A stretch of 64,000 nucleotides of DNA from NCBI GenBank assembly GCA_037957365.1, contig JARHVA010002685.1:2085501-2149500 (forward strand). Reading direction: 5' to 3'. This document shows positions 1 through 12,360 of this stretch, piece after piece (positions within the stretch are counted from its first letter, which is position 1; every line of letters begins with the position of its first letter). The notes under the pieces are model-generated. The model was not told the DNA's origin. It did no database searches and saw only the letters and a program-made list of their open reading frames with translations. The DNA is from Torreya grandis (taxonomy: Eukaryota; Streptophyta; Pinopsida; Cupressales; Taxaceae). Made by a program: the position numbers and the translations under genes.

Positions 1-2477
1 ATGGTTCATTTATCTATGCAACCATGAAGGGAATATGGAATAATATTCTTATATATGTAGGGAATTTCCAGATGGAGGTGAATATTGAGATGTAGGAGAA
101 GATTATCTTATTCTTATATCCCTTATGATAGGATACAAATATAATCTAACTCCCCTTATTCTATAAATTTTAGATAGCTCAATGAGGTGAAAATTAGTGC
201 CCCTTGAAGATGATCTCATCTATCTTGGCATACAGATAAAAGGCTAAACTTTATGAACTAGGAATATTTAGAGTCTATAGGTTCTTGAAATGTTTGGAGT
301 CTCCAATATCTTAACTAAATTTAAAACATGTCCCAATAGGGGTGATATAAACTATTATCACTCAAAACATGCACTTGCATGCGAATGGCTCTCGTGTTTG
401 GTTGTGTACAACTCTCTTGCACCTAACATGTTAGAATTATATAATAGAGAGTGATTTGGTGTCTCATTATAATAATGAAATCATCCCCCAAGGTTTGTGA
501 CTATTTCAATCTTTGGGATGAATATATATACTAGGTTGACTTCATTCTATTCTATATGCACCTAGTTGAGGACCAATTCATATACCTACAAAGAGTAGAA
601 TGAAATCTACATTTAGTGATAAGCCTAAAATTGACAAGAGGAAAAGGGATAGAAAAGGTAATATTGTTTATGGAATGTAAAATGAGATAAACCAATTATA
701 GAGTGACCACCTCACCTACTTAACAACACAATAAAATTAATAGATTGGATACATAAACTTAAAACTAGATGTAATGCATAAGTGTTTTGCATGGAGGTAA
801 GGGAACACAATGCAACACTAAAAGGGATGATAAATGGTCCATAAATAATGCTTACATAGACCTGTGTATACATAAAATATGACTTACAAGGGATTTTATT
901 TTTGTGTAGATGTCTGAAGGGAGGATAACAATGATAGGGATGAACATCCACATATAGAGACCAACAACCAATAGTGTACACAAAATACAGATAATGAAGT
1001 AAAGTAACATAGATATTATTGATCTCAAGGTCTAAGGAAACATTAAAAACTTGAATAAGTAGAGATTTTTTATAATAATAAAAATATATTAGACGGAAAT
1101 TTTTGGGAGTGTTAGAGTGCTCAAAAGATATCGATCATTTTACAATAAAAATCAAGGTTTATATAATGTCGATCAAGGCCATACATAATTAATTCACCAT
1201 TGGAAGTGGAAGGTAGGAAGTTGAATTTATATTTCATGGCTAGTTGGAGAATAAATATATTTTCAATAATTTCTATAATTGTTATAATCCATGCTTATCT
1301 AACCTAGATCTAATAATTTGATTATTGAAGTAGTTGAAATGTCATTCATGGATCCATGTGTTTATCTAAGAATGAAGGTCATTTGGGTAGCTAAGGGTGG
1401 AATGTGAACATATTATACCACTTTGATATCTACCTTGTATTCAATTATGTTATGATTTATTCCCCTTGATGTCCAATCCATCTCAACTACCATCCACATT
1501 TATGGTGGTCACCTACCAATCCACATAGACTATCCTATTGATGTGGGATAATACAAGTGTACATTTAGGTTATGAATTATCATTTTCATAGGTAGTGGAT
1601 ATATTATGCACATCCCATTTTGGTACCATATGTGCACTAGTCCATGCACACTATATTCTTTGTAGAGTCTTTCATGTGGCTACATACATATGACTAGGTA
1701 CATCCTTTGAAAAATTTGTGCACTGAAGGTTACACAAAGATTTGGATATATAGTATGACTTAAATATTATTAAGAGAATTAAGAGAGATATTATACATAA
1801 ATGCACAAGGATGAAACTCTTTATATGCCTAGTCTCTCTTAATTATCTTCTTAGTTTGTGCCTTTGGTTGAAACTTTTGTTGGCCTGTGAAGAGAACACT
1901 ACAATTTCTATATTACAGTTTACAATTTATAAGGTCACAAATGTGAAATTTTTTTACTTGTCATGAGAGTTCATAATTTTAGTGTGATTAATTATTTTAA
2001 TGAGATTATAAAATAATATTTAAGATCTTGAGTGTGTTCTTCATGATTTGGAGCTACTTCTTGCATACTTCTTTCTTTTATTACTTGAACTTGGGGAGGC
2101 CCATGTGTTTTGACTCATGAAACATGTTAATTTAGTGAAGGATATTTAAATATTGTGTGTTTTATTGAATCCTTATAGGTGTGGACAAATATTTAGTTTA
2201 TGTATGAACTTGAGTTGATTATTGAGTGAGGGCATATATAGTAAGCATCTATGCACAACTTGATTTTAGATAATTCAACATTTTAAAAGCATTTAAATAT
2301 TTATGCACTCATTATGAGTTTATAATTTACTAAAGGGGTGAATTTTAAATTCAAAAATTCACTCACCTCTTCCACTTAATTAATATATTAATTCTATTAG
2401 TGAAATGATCTAACATTATGCATTCTAGACATTGGCTATGATATATTAAGGTAAGAAGAAAAAAAAATTTCACATAT
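1..2477. other. Unassigned AT-rich DNA
   Basis: No frame here gives a protein I recognise. The only longer open frame (712-981, minus, 89 codons) has no known motif and low-complexity composition. No tRNA, satellite or LTR pair was seen. It is probably older, more decayed repeat DNA. Confidence 0.5.
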
Positions 2478-5015
2478 TGGAAGCAAAATAATTAATGGGG
2501 GGGGTGAATCAGTTGACCAAAATTTTTATTTCAATTACATCCAATCATTCATGAACTATTAAAGAAACATTGAGATATAGTAATGCAGAAACACCATTCA
2601 GCTGAGCATAACACAAGAAAACACACATATGAGTGGGAAACCCTCAAGGGGATGAAACCCACTGTGATCCATAAAAATGGAATAAAATCCTATAAAATAA
2701 AATATTAATTTTTTTTAGCACCAAATTGCCTTGGAGCACCAACCCCAATAAAGTCAAGCACCCACTTGACTAGGTTTTATCAAGAACCTACTTGCAAGGA
2801 AGCATCAACTCCCTGGATGACTCAACAAAAAATCATACACCTCATGAAATATATATATCACCACATGTATCCTATATTATTATGGTCTCATTTCAATACC
2901 TCCTTCTTCTCTACCAAGTAAGATATTATTCACTTCTATTACTTAGTTATAAATAGGCCCAAACTGCCTTGTATAAATACAAGTCTCTTATTCACATACC
3001 CCTTGGTCAACCACACACCTTAAAAATAATAGGTTGTCCATGAAATATGTATTATAACATATTTTTTACATTATTAAATTTATATTTTGACCCATTTTTG
3101 TTAACAACTCAATTAGGCCTCATTTCTCTTTTACGTCTCATGTAGACCTAATTGTATTAGGTCACTCTCTTAATGCAAAAACTTGATCCTCATGGGCCTA
3201 GATGGATTTATCCAAAAATTTAAAAACATTAAATAACTTATTTAATTACCTATATTTACCTCCTCTATGATTTTTTATATTTATACCCTTCATTCATACC
3301 ATGAAATCTCTTTTAGGACAAACTATCCTATTAGGCTCATGTACCTCAAAATTCTATCCTATAAAAATGAAGCTTAAACACCATTAAGTTATATAAATTA
3401 AAAAAAAATAAAAATGTATATATATTATCCATGACCTGATTGTCATCACCAAATTCTTGGAACACTTTCACTCAGGAGGTAAAGGTTCAAAAACATCTTT
3501 GCAACTCACTCACTCAACACTTCCAATTTACCTTATAGACTAGTCATGGTGACTTAGAACTCCAAAACCTATGTATATACTTTAAATCAAACATGATTCA
3601 TGTATATTGTCTTACTATATCTATATACCATCATAAAATATAAATATTTTATGGTCTAATGGAAAATATTGGTCTTGCAGGCCAATGCCTTGACCTTATA
3701 TCATACAATCTTATCTAAACTAGACAAGTCATTTTATGAGCAACTTTTTCACCATATTTCTTGACCTAAAAAAAAATTCAAATAATTAACATGAATTAAA
3801 AATCATAAATCAAATCTTCATGTACTTTTTTTCATCAATATGACATCCTTAGACCCTCAAATCCATCTTCTCATCTCTGCTTGGGTTTTTCATTACTCAC
3901 ACCGTTAGGTATATCTATAACTACTTGAATTAGATGACCAAATTATCACACTTTAATGATGTAACCTATGAAAAAACCATAATGGACTTGTATTATTAGT
4001 ATCTATCTTATTATTCCATTCATTTAATTTTCTTAACCAATGAAACTTTTAAGAGCTATAATAACTTCTTTACAAATCAACTTGTATCTATGCATTTTCT
4101 CTCTCATCTAACTAACCACCACCACCTAGAAGTACCTAATAGATTTTATTAAATTATAAAATATATTATCTATGAATTTTAATCATTTATAATATTATTT
4201 TAACAATATATTTCACATCTAGTCCTTATTACGGTTTGAAGGAGATTTACCACAAGTTTTGGTGTTAATGATTATTCATAAATTATTGCCCCTTAAATTC
4301 ACAGCCAATGCCTAGATATATTATCTAGGACCATTACCCATATATTAATAAATACTAGATTACCATTCATATATTACACATTCCAATGAATGTTTAAAAG
4401 TGATTATCAAGTCTTGAGACCTTATTCTATCAAATCAAGGAGACCTGAAATAGTATTTCATGCAATTTTTGTAAAACCATGACCTCAAACTTTGTGAACA
4501 TGCCTAAAAAAATTTATCACACTTCTATCCATGCTCACATATTCATAATTTTAATTAAAATCTTATCTTCATACCCCATTATGCCAAGTAGGGTCTAAGA
4601 GAGGTCTAGGTGTAGACCTAGACTAGAGGTCTTGCCCCTATAGGTTCACCTTGAAACTCTCATGAATGATTAAATGGATCTAATACATGCTCAAATAGTT
4701 ACATATATCCTTAATATTTATTTTTTTATACATTTTCATGCACATACCTCTTCATGTCATGACTATACTCATGACAAGGCTTCTTATGCATTTTTTCATC
4801 ATTGACCTATTCCTTAAACAAACATAAGACATTAGTTGCCTTAAAATTATCTCTTAGTTGAATTTAAATTGTCTATTTATGTTTTTATCATGTAATAATT
4901 ATCTAAATACAACACTCTCTTATTTATCTTGTCACATCATGTACTACCAGACTAGGCTTAGTCACATTGGCATCATCTTTCACAAGTTGTACTTTTGACA
5001 TCAATGACAATGCTC
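2478..5015 (-). repeat. 3' LTR of the copia element
   Basis: This matches the split right-hand LTR along its length. Shared landmarks include the run near 2575-2690 (matching 10540-10650), the stretch at 3478-3580 (matching 21938-22040), and the end at 4985-5015 (matching 23417-23447). On the minus strand it begins TGAGCATTG, directly next to a purine tract. The outer end at about 2478 is approximate because the first ~25 bases align poorly. Confidence 0.9.
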
Positions 5016-5032
5016 AAAAATCTCCCACTTTG
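5016..5032 (-). other. Polypurine tract of the copia element
   Basis: On the minus strand this reads CAAAGTGGGAGATTTT and abuts the TG that starts the 3' LTR. A purine-rich tract in this position primes plus-strand DNA synthesis in LTR elements. A second purine-rich tract lies at about 5099-5108 (minus AAAGGGGGAT), within the 5033-5309 untranslated stretch. Confidence 0.8.
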
Positions 5033-5309
5033 TCATTGATGGAAAACACTCTCAAAAACTTATATCAAAAGGTATTTTATCTATCATTATAAACTTTATC
5101 CCCCTTTGACATAAATGACAAAGAGATACATGCAACTTTTTGGATCATACTTATTCAACTAAAATAATGAACACACATTATTATGAGATAATGAAACATC
5201 ATAAATAGATGATCCCCATATATCTATACATTCCTCATCAATATTACTCACCTAGTATTGGATATAATTAACCACATTATTATCTCCCCTAAAGCACTTA
5301 ACTTGCTTA
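5033..5309 (-). other. Untranslated stretch between RNase H and the 3' LTR
   Basis: No coding similarity. It lies between the end of the pol frame and the polypurine tract, and contains a second purine-rich run and a direct echo of the phrase around the LTR start (5030-5040 resembles 4995-5010). Confidence 0.5.
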
Positions 5310-5830
5310 ATGACTATTAGGGGTAGAAACTACACCCAATTCATGTCTTAGATGTTTAAATATTTCCTTTGGAAGTGGTTTGGTAAAAATGTCTACAATA
5401 TGATCCTTTGTATAAATATATTCAAGTTCATAACTTTATTCACTTACCTAATCTCTTAGGAAATTATATCTATTAGTAATGTGTTTAGTCATTGAGTTTA
5501 TGATAGGGTTGTTTGAGATGCTTATGGAACTCATATTGTCACAATAGATATGGCTAGGACTATCAAACTCCACCTTGTAGTCTTTTCAGGTCTATCTCAT
5601 CCAAAGGAACTGAGTACAACATGAATATACTATAATGTATTTAGCCTCACAAGTAGATATTGCCACAAAGGGATGCTTATTACTCATCCATGAAACTAGG
5701 AACTCACCTAAGAAGAAATCTTCTCCACTTGTGCTCTTCCTATCATCTATAGTTCCTACCTAGTCTGCATCTATATAGGCTATCAAATCAAACTAATTTC
5801 TCCTAGGATACCACAACTCAAACTCCATAG
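5310..5830 (-). pseudogene. Copia RNase H domain (decayed)
   Basis: The minus-strand translation, with stops and frame changes, shows the plant copia RNase H. The order is a D-A-D element near 5775, DDRKSTSG near 5745, a FFLG/SW segment, then STCEAKYI near 5640, where the usual second glutamate is lysine. It ends with a TKPLP-like tail near 5390. RNase H degrades the RNA strand of the RNA/DNA hybrid during reverse transcription. Several codons are stops of the CAG-to-TAG or TGG-to-TGA type. Confidence 0.88.
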
Positions 5831-6950
5831 TCCCCTTGAGATACTTAGGTATCATTTTTACGACTTGTAGATGATTTTATTTGGGGTCTTCTTGAAACTT
5901 TCCCATAAGACCTACTACTTTCATGATGTTAGGTCTAGAGGTAGTGGTATACAAAAAACTTCTAATCATTGACCTGTATAATGTCTCATCGAGCCTTAAA
6001 GATTCATCTTTCTTGATCAACATATACCCTGTGATCATAGGTGTTCCATCTAAATTTTCAATATTCCATCTCAAATTTATTCAAAATCTCTCTTATGCAC
6101 TTATCTTGTGAGCTAAATATACCTCTTTCTAATTTTTTGATTTGTAACCCAAGAAATAATGATAGCTATCCCAGAATGGACATCTCAAAATCCTTTGTCA
6201 CATATACAAAGGCCTTAGTAATACTTTCAATATTTACACCAAAGATGATGTAATACACATATAAAACTACTATCAATTGATGGTCATCTTCATACTTTAT
6301 GTAAAGATTACTATCTATAACTCCTCTTTTGAATTCTTGATCTAATAGATATTTGTCCAATCTGGCATACCAAGCTCAAGGAGCTTGGTTTAGACCATAA
6401 AGACCCTTTTTCAATATACAAACATATTCCTTATTAAATAATAGTGATAACCCCTCAAATTGTTCTATGTACACATGTTCCTCTAAGTTCCCGTTTAAGA
6501 AGGTATATTTGACATCCATCTGGTATACCTTGAACCCCTTGAATCATGCATATGTTATAAATAATTTGATGGCTTCAAATATTGATAATGGAGAAAAAAA
6601 TTCCTTAAATTCTACCACTTGTACTTGGACATACCCCTTGCATAACAATGTATCCTTGTTCTTAGTGACTTCTCCATATTCATTCAACTTCTTAAACACC
6701 CATCTAGTGCCAATGTCATTCTTGTCTTTAGGTCTAAGAACTAGTTCCCAAGTTTCATTATTTTATATTTGGTCTAACTCCTCATTCATATCACTTATCC
6801 AAAATTTGTCTTTTCTTGTTTTTATAAGGTTATTAGGTTAAATCTTAGACAATGGATCACCATTATCTTGATTTTGGTTACTTACCAACCTTATTCTTAT
6901 TTTCATACCTGCATCATTGTTGCCAATGATTTGTGATTTAGGATGATCTC
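5831..6950 (-). pseudogene. Copia reverse transcriptase domain (decayed)
   Basis: Open fragments at 5877-6074 and 6166-6360 (minus) carry the RVT_2 family hallmarks. One holds the DETLYRSMIRSFLY block with SRPNIM. The other holds the LYVYYIIFG block, the polymerase YVDD site with both aspartates replaced by tyrosine. Upstream, near 6530-6380, a DVKYTFLNGNL segment retains the first catalytic aspartate, followed by KKGLYGLNQAP and then a stop. RT copies the element RNA into DNA. Loss of both YVDD aspartates, plus stops, rules out activity. The plus-strand open frames at 5923-6253 and 6467-6841 are shadows of this domain. Confidence 0.93.
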
Positions 6951-7790
6951 TTTGAATTTATCTTGTGGGGATTTTTGTGTCTTAACTTTCCTCAACTTAT
7001 TATTATTTCTCATTAATATATATTATTTCCTCTTCATTCTTGAAATATAGATTCTTTGTTGTATCCTTTGACTATGAATGTGATTTATTTGTCTCACCAA
7101 TCTTGACATTTATGATTTTCATTATCTTTTGTAATGTCTTGTTATAGAAACTATATGTTGATATTACTAGTGAATAACCCAAGAATATACCTTCATCAAA
7201 CATAAAATAAAACTTACCTAAGTCTTACTCATATTTTTGATGAAGCATTTACTTCCAAACACTCTAAAGTGTTCCACATTAGCATGTTTACCTTTCCATA
7301 GTTAATAAGGGGTCTTTTTACCACTAGTCCTTACATATAATCTATTCAAGATGTATATTTTAGTTATCACTACCTCTCTCTAGTATCCATTATCTAACCT
7401 TGACTCATTTATCAAAATTCTTATCATCTTTTAAATTGTCTTATTCTTTCTTTCCACTACCCCATTCTACTAAGGTGTCCTAGCTACTGAGAACTATCTC
7501 CTTATCCCATGGACCTCATATAAGTCATAAAAATCATTAGACCAAAACTCTCCTCCTCTATCATATGTTAGGCACTTGATCCTCCCATTCTTTTCATTCT
7601 AAATAAGAGACTTTAATGCCTTGAAATTGTCAAGAGCTTTTAACTTTCTTTCAAGAATGCCACCCATGTCATTTTTGTGTAGTCACCTATGAGTAACATG
7701 AAGTATCTATCTACTTGTACTTTGTATGATTTTAGGCCCATATATATATCAGTGTCTATTAAATTTAAAGGTCTTGTAGTAGAGTACTCC
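6951..7790 (-). pseudogene. Copia integrase catalytic core (decayed)
   Basis: This is an integrase core of the rve/DDE type. The first acidic residue lies in a DTDIYMG segment near 7750 (usually HTD). The second is in YDRGGEF near 7565. The glutamate is in NGVVERK near 7460. All three catalytic acidic residues survive, but the two glutamines normally before NGVVE are both TAG stops, each explained by one C-to-T change. The YFMLLIGDYTKMTWVAFL segment (about 7705-7650) matches the family. The core joins element DNA to the host target. The first part is open in the 7640-7972 frame; the rest is broken. Confidence 0.92.
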
Positions 7791-7980
7791 TTATACTTGA
7801 ACCTTCTTATAGTTTTCTTACCATGTTGACATGCCTTGCAAAGTATGTTTATAGGTTTGATGATTCTAGGCATGTTCTTCACACCCTTCTTAGAGATTAT
7901 CTTAACTATATTGTATAAGTTTAAGTGGCCTAACCTTCTGATCCATAGCCATATCTCATCCATATTTTGCATAAATCATC
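7791..7980 (-). pseudogene. Copia integrase N-terminal zinc-binding domain
   Basis: The open frame 7640-7972 (110 codons, minus) starts in the pre-integrase HHCC domain. It shows LW.RRLGHLN (residues 9-18), then CKAC (residues 45-48). The first histidine of the HHCC set, normally right after the tryptophan, is isoleucine here. The second histidine (residue 16) and both cysteines remain. The domain precedes the catalytic core, as in all copia integrases. Confidence 0.9.
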
Positions 7981-8098
7981 TCTCCTTCTTGATCTCATTC
8001 AAGACATATAGATTTTTCTTAGTCCTCTTAACACTAGCAATTAACCTTCTTGATTTTTATCTTCTTATATCACACCCTCTATCATGAAAGTTTAGTGT

Positions 8099-8345
8099 CT
8101 ATCCTTGGCTAAACATTTGAATTACACTAAGCTGGTTTTTATTTAAACTTTCAACATACAACACATTCTCTATCTTCATCTTCCCATTGTCTAAACTCAA
8201 TATACCCTTGCCAACTATATTAGAAGTTGTGTTATCTCTAAATCTCAATGTTCCTAAAACATTATTCTTTAATGAGATGAAGTTGTTCTTGTCTCCTATC
8301 ATGTGTCTTGACACTATATATGTACCATTTCATTCCTTTATATTG
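8099..8345 (-). pseudogene. Copia protease region (decayed)
   Basis: The minus-strand frame 8099-8314 contains the SRHMIGDKNNF block, GKGILSL, ENVLYVESL and NQLSVIQM, the plant copia protease and its downstream linker. The catalytic Asp-Ser-Gly should lie just upstream of SRHM. There the DNA reads TGGTACATATATAGTG, the aspartate codon appears as TAT, and about five bases appear to be missing before SRHM. The aspartic protease would have processed Gag-Pol, and this copy cannot. Confidence 0.9.
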
Positions 8346-9200
8346 AATGTGAAAGGTAGGCTGAGCTATCATAGATTCTTCTCTTTTAGTCTTCTACTCC
8401 TCATTAACTTTGTCCACATAATCTAATTTATTGATCCATTTCTTAATGGTATGAGTGTATACCATTTTTGTCTTGACTAACCTTATTCATATACCTAATC
8501 TTGTATTTCCTTGAAATATGTCCTCTTTGATCACACTTATATAAGAAAAAATTGCTTCTACTATAGCAATGTGTATTTATCTTATTCATCTATGAAAAAA
8601 TGATTCTATAAAGATGTCTACAATCTATAACCCTATGTCTATATTGATTGTATGAGTAATAATAACCATTGAATGAATTCACATACTTTATTTCTCTAAT
8701 GTTGAATAATGTACCTCTAACTTCATTGTCTCTTGAATGAGTAAATTTTATCTTGATTTGATTATCAAATTGAGTCTCATATTTGAGATCTTCTGCATAG
8801 GTCTTTGAGGTCTGACTCACCTTATTTTCCTTTTGGTCTTCTTTGTATCCAAGACCTATCTTTTCATGTGGAGACCATTAATTATTTATAATATCTCCAA
8901 GGACTTCATTACTCTTCTCACATTTCTAGTGTGTCTTCAACTTGATTGTTGCCTAATTTAATCTACCTCAAGGGACTCCTTTTCTATTCCAAACTTGATG
9001 CATTATTCCTCCTTGGTATTAAGATTTTCAATGAAAATTTCAATCTAAGTTTCCAATTATTTTATGATCTCCTCATGTTCATTAGTATTTTTTCTTAGTC
9101 CATCTTCAAAGACATTGATTTGACCCTCATAAATCTTAACCATGATCTTAGTTTCTTCTTCTTTCTTCTTTGGAACTTCAAATCCTCTAGAACACTCACC
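8346..9200 (-). pseudogene. Copia gag-protease linker with second zinc-knuckle-like motif
   Basis: Between gag and protease the minus strand reads, with interruptions, an acidic and polar linker (open piece 8590-8820). Near 8560-8500 there is a C-x-x-R-GH-(x4)-Y segment resembling a CCHC knuckle that has lost two cysteines. Several plant copia lineages carry such a second knuckle shortly before the protease, so I read it as the same. No other motif is seen. Confidence 0.6.
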
Positions 9201-10374
9201 AGTTATACCTCAAGGTTCACTTTAGCCTCTTATTCATCTAATTATTCATCATCCATAAGCATTTTTCCTTTTAAATAACCCTCATTGTCTATTTATATAT
9301 CCACGAATAATGTTTCATTATTATCATGTTCAGTACTATCATCATCACTATAAGATGTACTAGTGTCACTTACATCAGATGATCTACTATATTTTTTGGT
9401 ATAGAAAGTTCTCTTTTTCTTGAATGACCCTCTCTTTCCTTCATACTTACTAAAATATTTTTTGCTCTTATCAGGATTATATATATTCTTATAATTACCA
9501 TGATTTTCATCATGTTCTCCATCATGATTAGTCTTATCCTTGTTGGGACATTTAGAGGCAAAGTGACTAATCTTACCATAGTTAAAGCATTTAAAAGGCA
9601 ACTTGCCCTTATGCCTACTTAATCATTTCTTTAGTTTTTTTATAAACATGGCTTCTACCTTGTCATCATCAATGTCTATGTCAACATAATCCTTGGACTT
9701 CTTATCTTGTGAATTCTTCTTAGATTTGAATGTAAATTATTTCTTGAAATGTCTGGTATTACTTATTCTCATTTTATAGGTAATCAAGATGCCACGAAGC
9801 TCATCCATCTATAGTATGTTAAGATATTTGATCTCTTCCATAGTAAACACCTTTGAATTAAACTTGGATGTCAAAGATTTGAATACATTTTTTTACTAAC
9901 GTTGATTCTTCCAACATATCTCCTAGACCTATAATGACATTTACCACTTCATCTACCCTCAACATATAAGAAGTAATGTTTATATCTTCCTTCATTCTCA
10001 AGAATTCAAACTACCTTCAGTGAGTCTACAACTGTTCCAACTTAACTTTAGTGTCTCATCCTTAGATGGTATGCAACATTTCCCAAATAGAATTGGTTTT
10101 ATCACAATGCATTACCTTTACAATTTCTACCTTTGAAAGTATACACAAGATGGAATTCATTGCCTTAGAGTTGTTCTCACTTGCCTTCATACCTACTACA
10201 TCAGTTGGTGGTGTAGAAGCTAGAGTAAATCCATAAAAAAATATATTTCCTTAGGTCATAGCCTAAATAAATTAGATAGGTCTTCATTTTGATGCTTATA
10301 AATTCATATTTATTCCTACTAAAGAGAGGATCCTTATTGGTTGAGAAACCTCCCTATACTTTATGATAAGACAT
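9200..10374 (-). pseudogene. Copia gag (decayed)
   Basis: An ATG at 10374 (minus) is followed after six codons by a stop, then in frame by NKDPLFSRNKYEFISIKM, the start of plant copia Gag (DUF4219/UBN2 type, F-x-G-x-x-Y-x-x-W-like). The 3' part is open at 9293-9601. It holds a CCHC knuckle CFNYGKISHFASKC whose second cysteine is tyrosine (TGT to TAT), then a lysine-rich stretch (KRGSFKKKR) and an acidic serine-rich tail. Gag packages the RNA in virus-like particles. Stops and frameshifts separate the two parts. Confidence 0.88.
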
Positions 10375-10425
10375 GTTTGTGCTTTCAGGATCTCCTTTAC
10401 ACTATTAGGCAATGTTCAAAGGACC

Positions 10426-10443
10426 AGAAACTAATACCCATTA
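10426..10443 (-). other. Primer-binding site of the copia element (initiator-Met tRNA type)
   Basis: Just inside the 5' LTR the minus strand reads TTGGGTATTAG. It resembles the TGGTATCAGAGC site complementary to the 3' end of initiator methionine tRNA that most plant copia elements use, with decay. The gap from the LTR end at 10451 is about 8 bases, slightly longer than usual. Confidence 0.65.
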
Positions 10444-10450
10444 TTTTAAT

Positions 10451-11104
10451 GACAATCACTAAGAGTGGGAGGGAGTGAATTAGTGTACCAAAAAATTTCT
10501 TTCAATTACATCCAATAATTCATGAACTATGAAAGCAACATTGAAATCTGGTAATGTATAAACACCATTCACATGAGCATAACACAAGAAAACACACATA
10601 TTAGTGGGAAAATATCAAGGGGAATAAAACCTACTATGATCCCTAAAAATGGATTATAGAACTATAAAACAAAATATCAATTTTTTTAGCACCAAACCCA
10701 ATGAAGTCAATCATCCATTTGACTAGGTTTTAACAAGCACCTACTTACAAGGAAGCACAAACTCCCTAGATGAATTAGCATCAACTCAACCACCTCATGA
10801 AATTTATATCACCACATACCTATAATATATTATTATGGTCTCATTTTAAGACCTCATTTTACTTTATCAAGCAAGGTATTATTATATTTTATTGCTTAAT
10901 TATAAATAGGCATAAACTGCATTGTATATATACAAGTATCTTGTTTACATACCACTTGGTCAGTCAAACACATTAAAAATCCTAGGTCAGACATGAAATA
11001 TGTCTTAAAACATCTTATGGGAATTATTAAAATTATATTTGGACCCATTTTGGTCTGTAACAACTTAATTAGGCGTCATTTCTCTTTTAGGTTTCATGGA
11101 GACC
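10451..11104 (-). repeat. 5' LTR of the copia element, inner part
   Basis: Matches 2478-3140 of the 3' LTR, with TGACA at its inner edge. Similarity stops exactly at 11104, where the nested element begins, and resumes at 21603. Confidence 0.92.
11097..11104. repeat. Target-site duplication, left copy (nested element 1)
   Basis: TGGAGACC lies directly left of the nested LTR and is repeated at 21595-21602 directly right of it. The uninterrupted host LTR has the related TGTAGACC once (near 3144). LTR elements usually duplicate 4-6 bases, so the true duplication may be the inner 5 or 6 with a fortuitous extension. Confidence 0.8.
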
Positions 11105-11186
11105 ATTCTATTATTTTTGGGAAAACTAGGGTCTAGTTCCTAAACAATAAAGGGTCTATAATAAAATGAAATATCAATCAAATACA

Positions 11187-11190
<4 letters not shown>

Positions 11191-11226
<36 letters not shown>
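11191..11226. repeat. (TA)18 microsatellite in the left LTR of nested element 1
   Basis: Pure TA run of about 36 bases. The other LTR has only a short ATATAT at the same place (near 20450), so the run expanded after the two LTRs were made. Confidence 0.95.
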
Positions 11227-11231
<5 letters not shown>

Positions 11232-11549
11232 TACATCAATTGCATAGGGATAGAAATAAACTTATCTATAAAAGTAGGCTAAAATAGATTATTCATAGGT
11301 TAAAATCTATTGTACAAGACTAAGATAGTGTCACAAATCCATATCTAACTTTGATTTTATGACAGGATAGGAGCACTAGAAGAGGACACCCTAGTTTTTG
11401 ACACTATACTCATTTTTTTATTTAAAGGTATAAGCTTTCTAAGTTTTGTCCATTGTCTCAGTGTGAGCGTGTATATGAATTTTGGAGGATGAATGTCAAT
11501 AGAGATCATTGTAGGTCCATTTCAATATCAAAATCCTAAGTATATCTAC

Positions 11550-11568
11550 AAAAAAAAAAAAAAAAAAA
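11550..11568. repeat. A19 homopolymer
   Basis: Nineteen A in a row. The matching place in the other LTR (near 20808) reads ACACACAAAAAATAAC. Confidence 0.95.
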
Positions 11569-12344
11569 GACATCAAAATAATAAGGGGGAAAAACATGAT
11601 TAGGGTAGGTATGATTACATGATCTAGAACCCATGTTGTCCTAATTATTTCCTGCATTAAACCTCAATGCTAGGGTCTAAGATCAAATGTAGTTCTCCCT
11701 TAGGGAACACACATAATCAATGAACATGATAAATGCAAGAATAAACTTTCACCTAGTCCCTTCCTTGATCAAGCATTAAAGTCTATGTGTGATTTAGAAT
11801 GTTGAGCTATACTATTAACTAATTTTTATGATGTAATGTGCTAAGATGGTAAGTGCCAAATATAAAATTCCTTGTATAGTTCTTTATATAGGAGACTCTT
11901 TTTTTTAAATTTGGGAGATTTATACACATTTTTCTGACATTGGAAAACCTAAAGATAAAGATAAGAAAGGGGACGAGACTCATTAAGTGAGGGAAACTGA
12001 CCATTGGAGATCAAAATGACCTTGGATAGGAGTGTTGGAAATAAACACCCTAGGGTCTAACACTGTATTCCAATCCCAACACTCTTGTACTACAAGCTCA
12101 AGACCTGGGGGCATGGAATGAGCATAATAAATCTAACTTGGCTAAGGTGGAATGAGGTTTGAAAGTCTATGGATGACTGGTAATAAGAAAAAATGTGACT
12201 TAATAATGAAACAATACCAAGATGAATAAAAGGAAAGACATGGCTAAATGTGAACAAGGCTCATATTCTCTAGTTGGAGTCTCCTATGAAAGGACTATGA
12301 AAAGACATTATATGTGTGGTTGCTTGACTAGTTTAAGGTGTATA

Positions 12345-12360
12345 CATTTACCCCCTTTTA
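12345..12360 (-). other. Polypurine tract of nested element 1
   Basis: Minus strand TAAAAGGGGGTAAATG, ending at the 3' LTR boundary. Position and composition fit a plus-strand primer and support the minus orientation. Confidence 0.75.

Larger units (their letters stand above)
11105..12344 (-). repeat. 3' LTR of nested element 1
   Basis: Matches 20376-21594. The first 60 bases differ at only a few positions. Other samples differ more (about 22 of 178 at 11640-11815, and 17 of 87 at 12001-12087, mostly transitions). On the minus strand it starts TATACACC, or TGTATACACC if two bases further in are counted. This copy carries a TA run (11191-11226) and a poly-A run (11550-11568) that the other copy lacks. 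Confidence 0.9.

Noticed and set aside
2470..2478. Target-site duplication for the copia element
   Set aside because: Left flank CATAT and right flank ACAAC do not match, and the left LTR edge is uncertain.
6467..6841. 124-codon plus-strand open frame
   Set aside because: Exact shadow of the copia reverse transcriptase on the minus strand.
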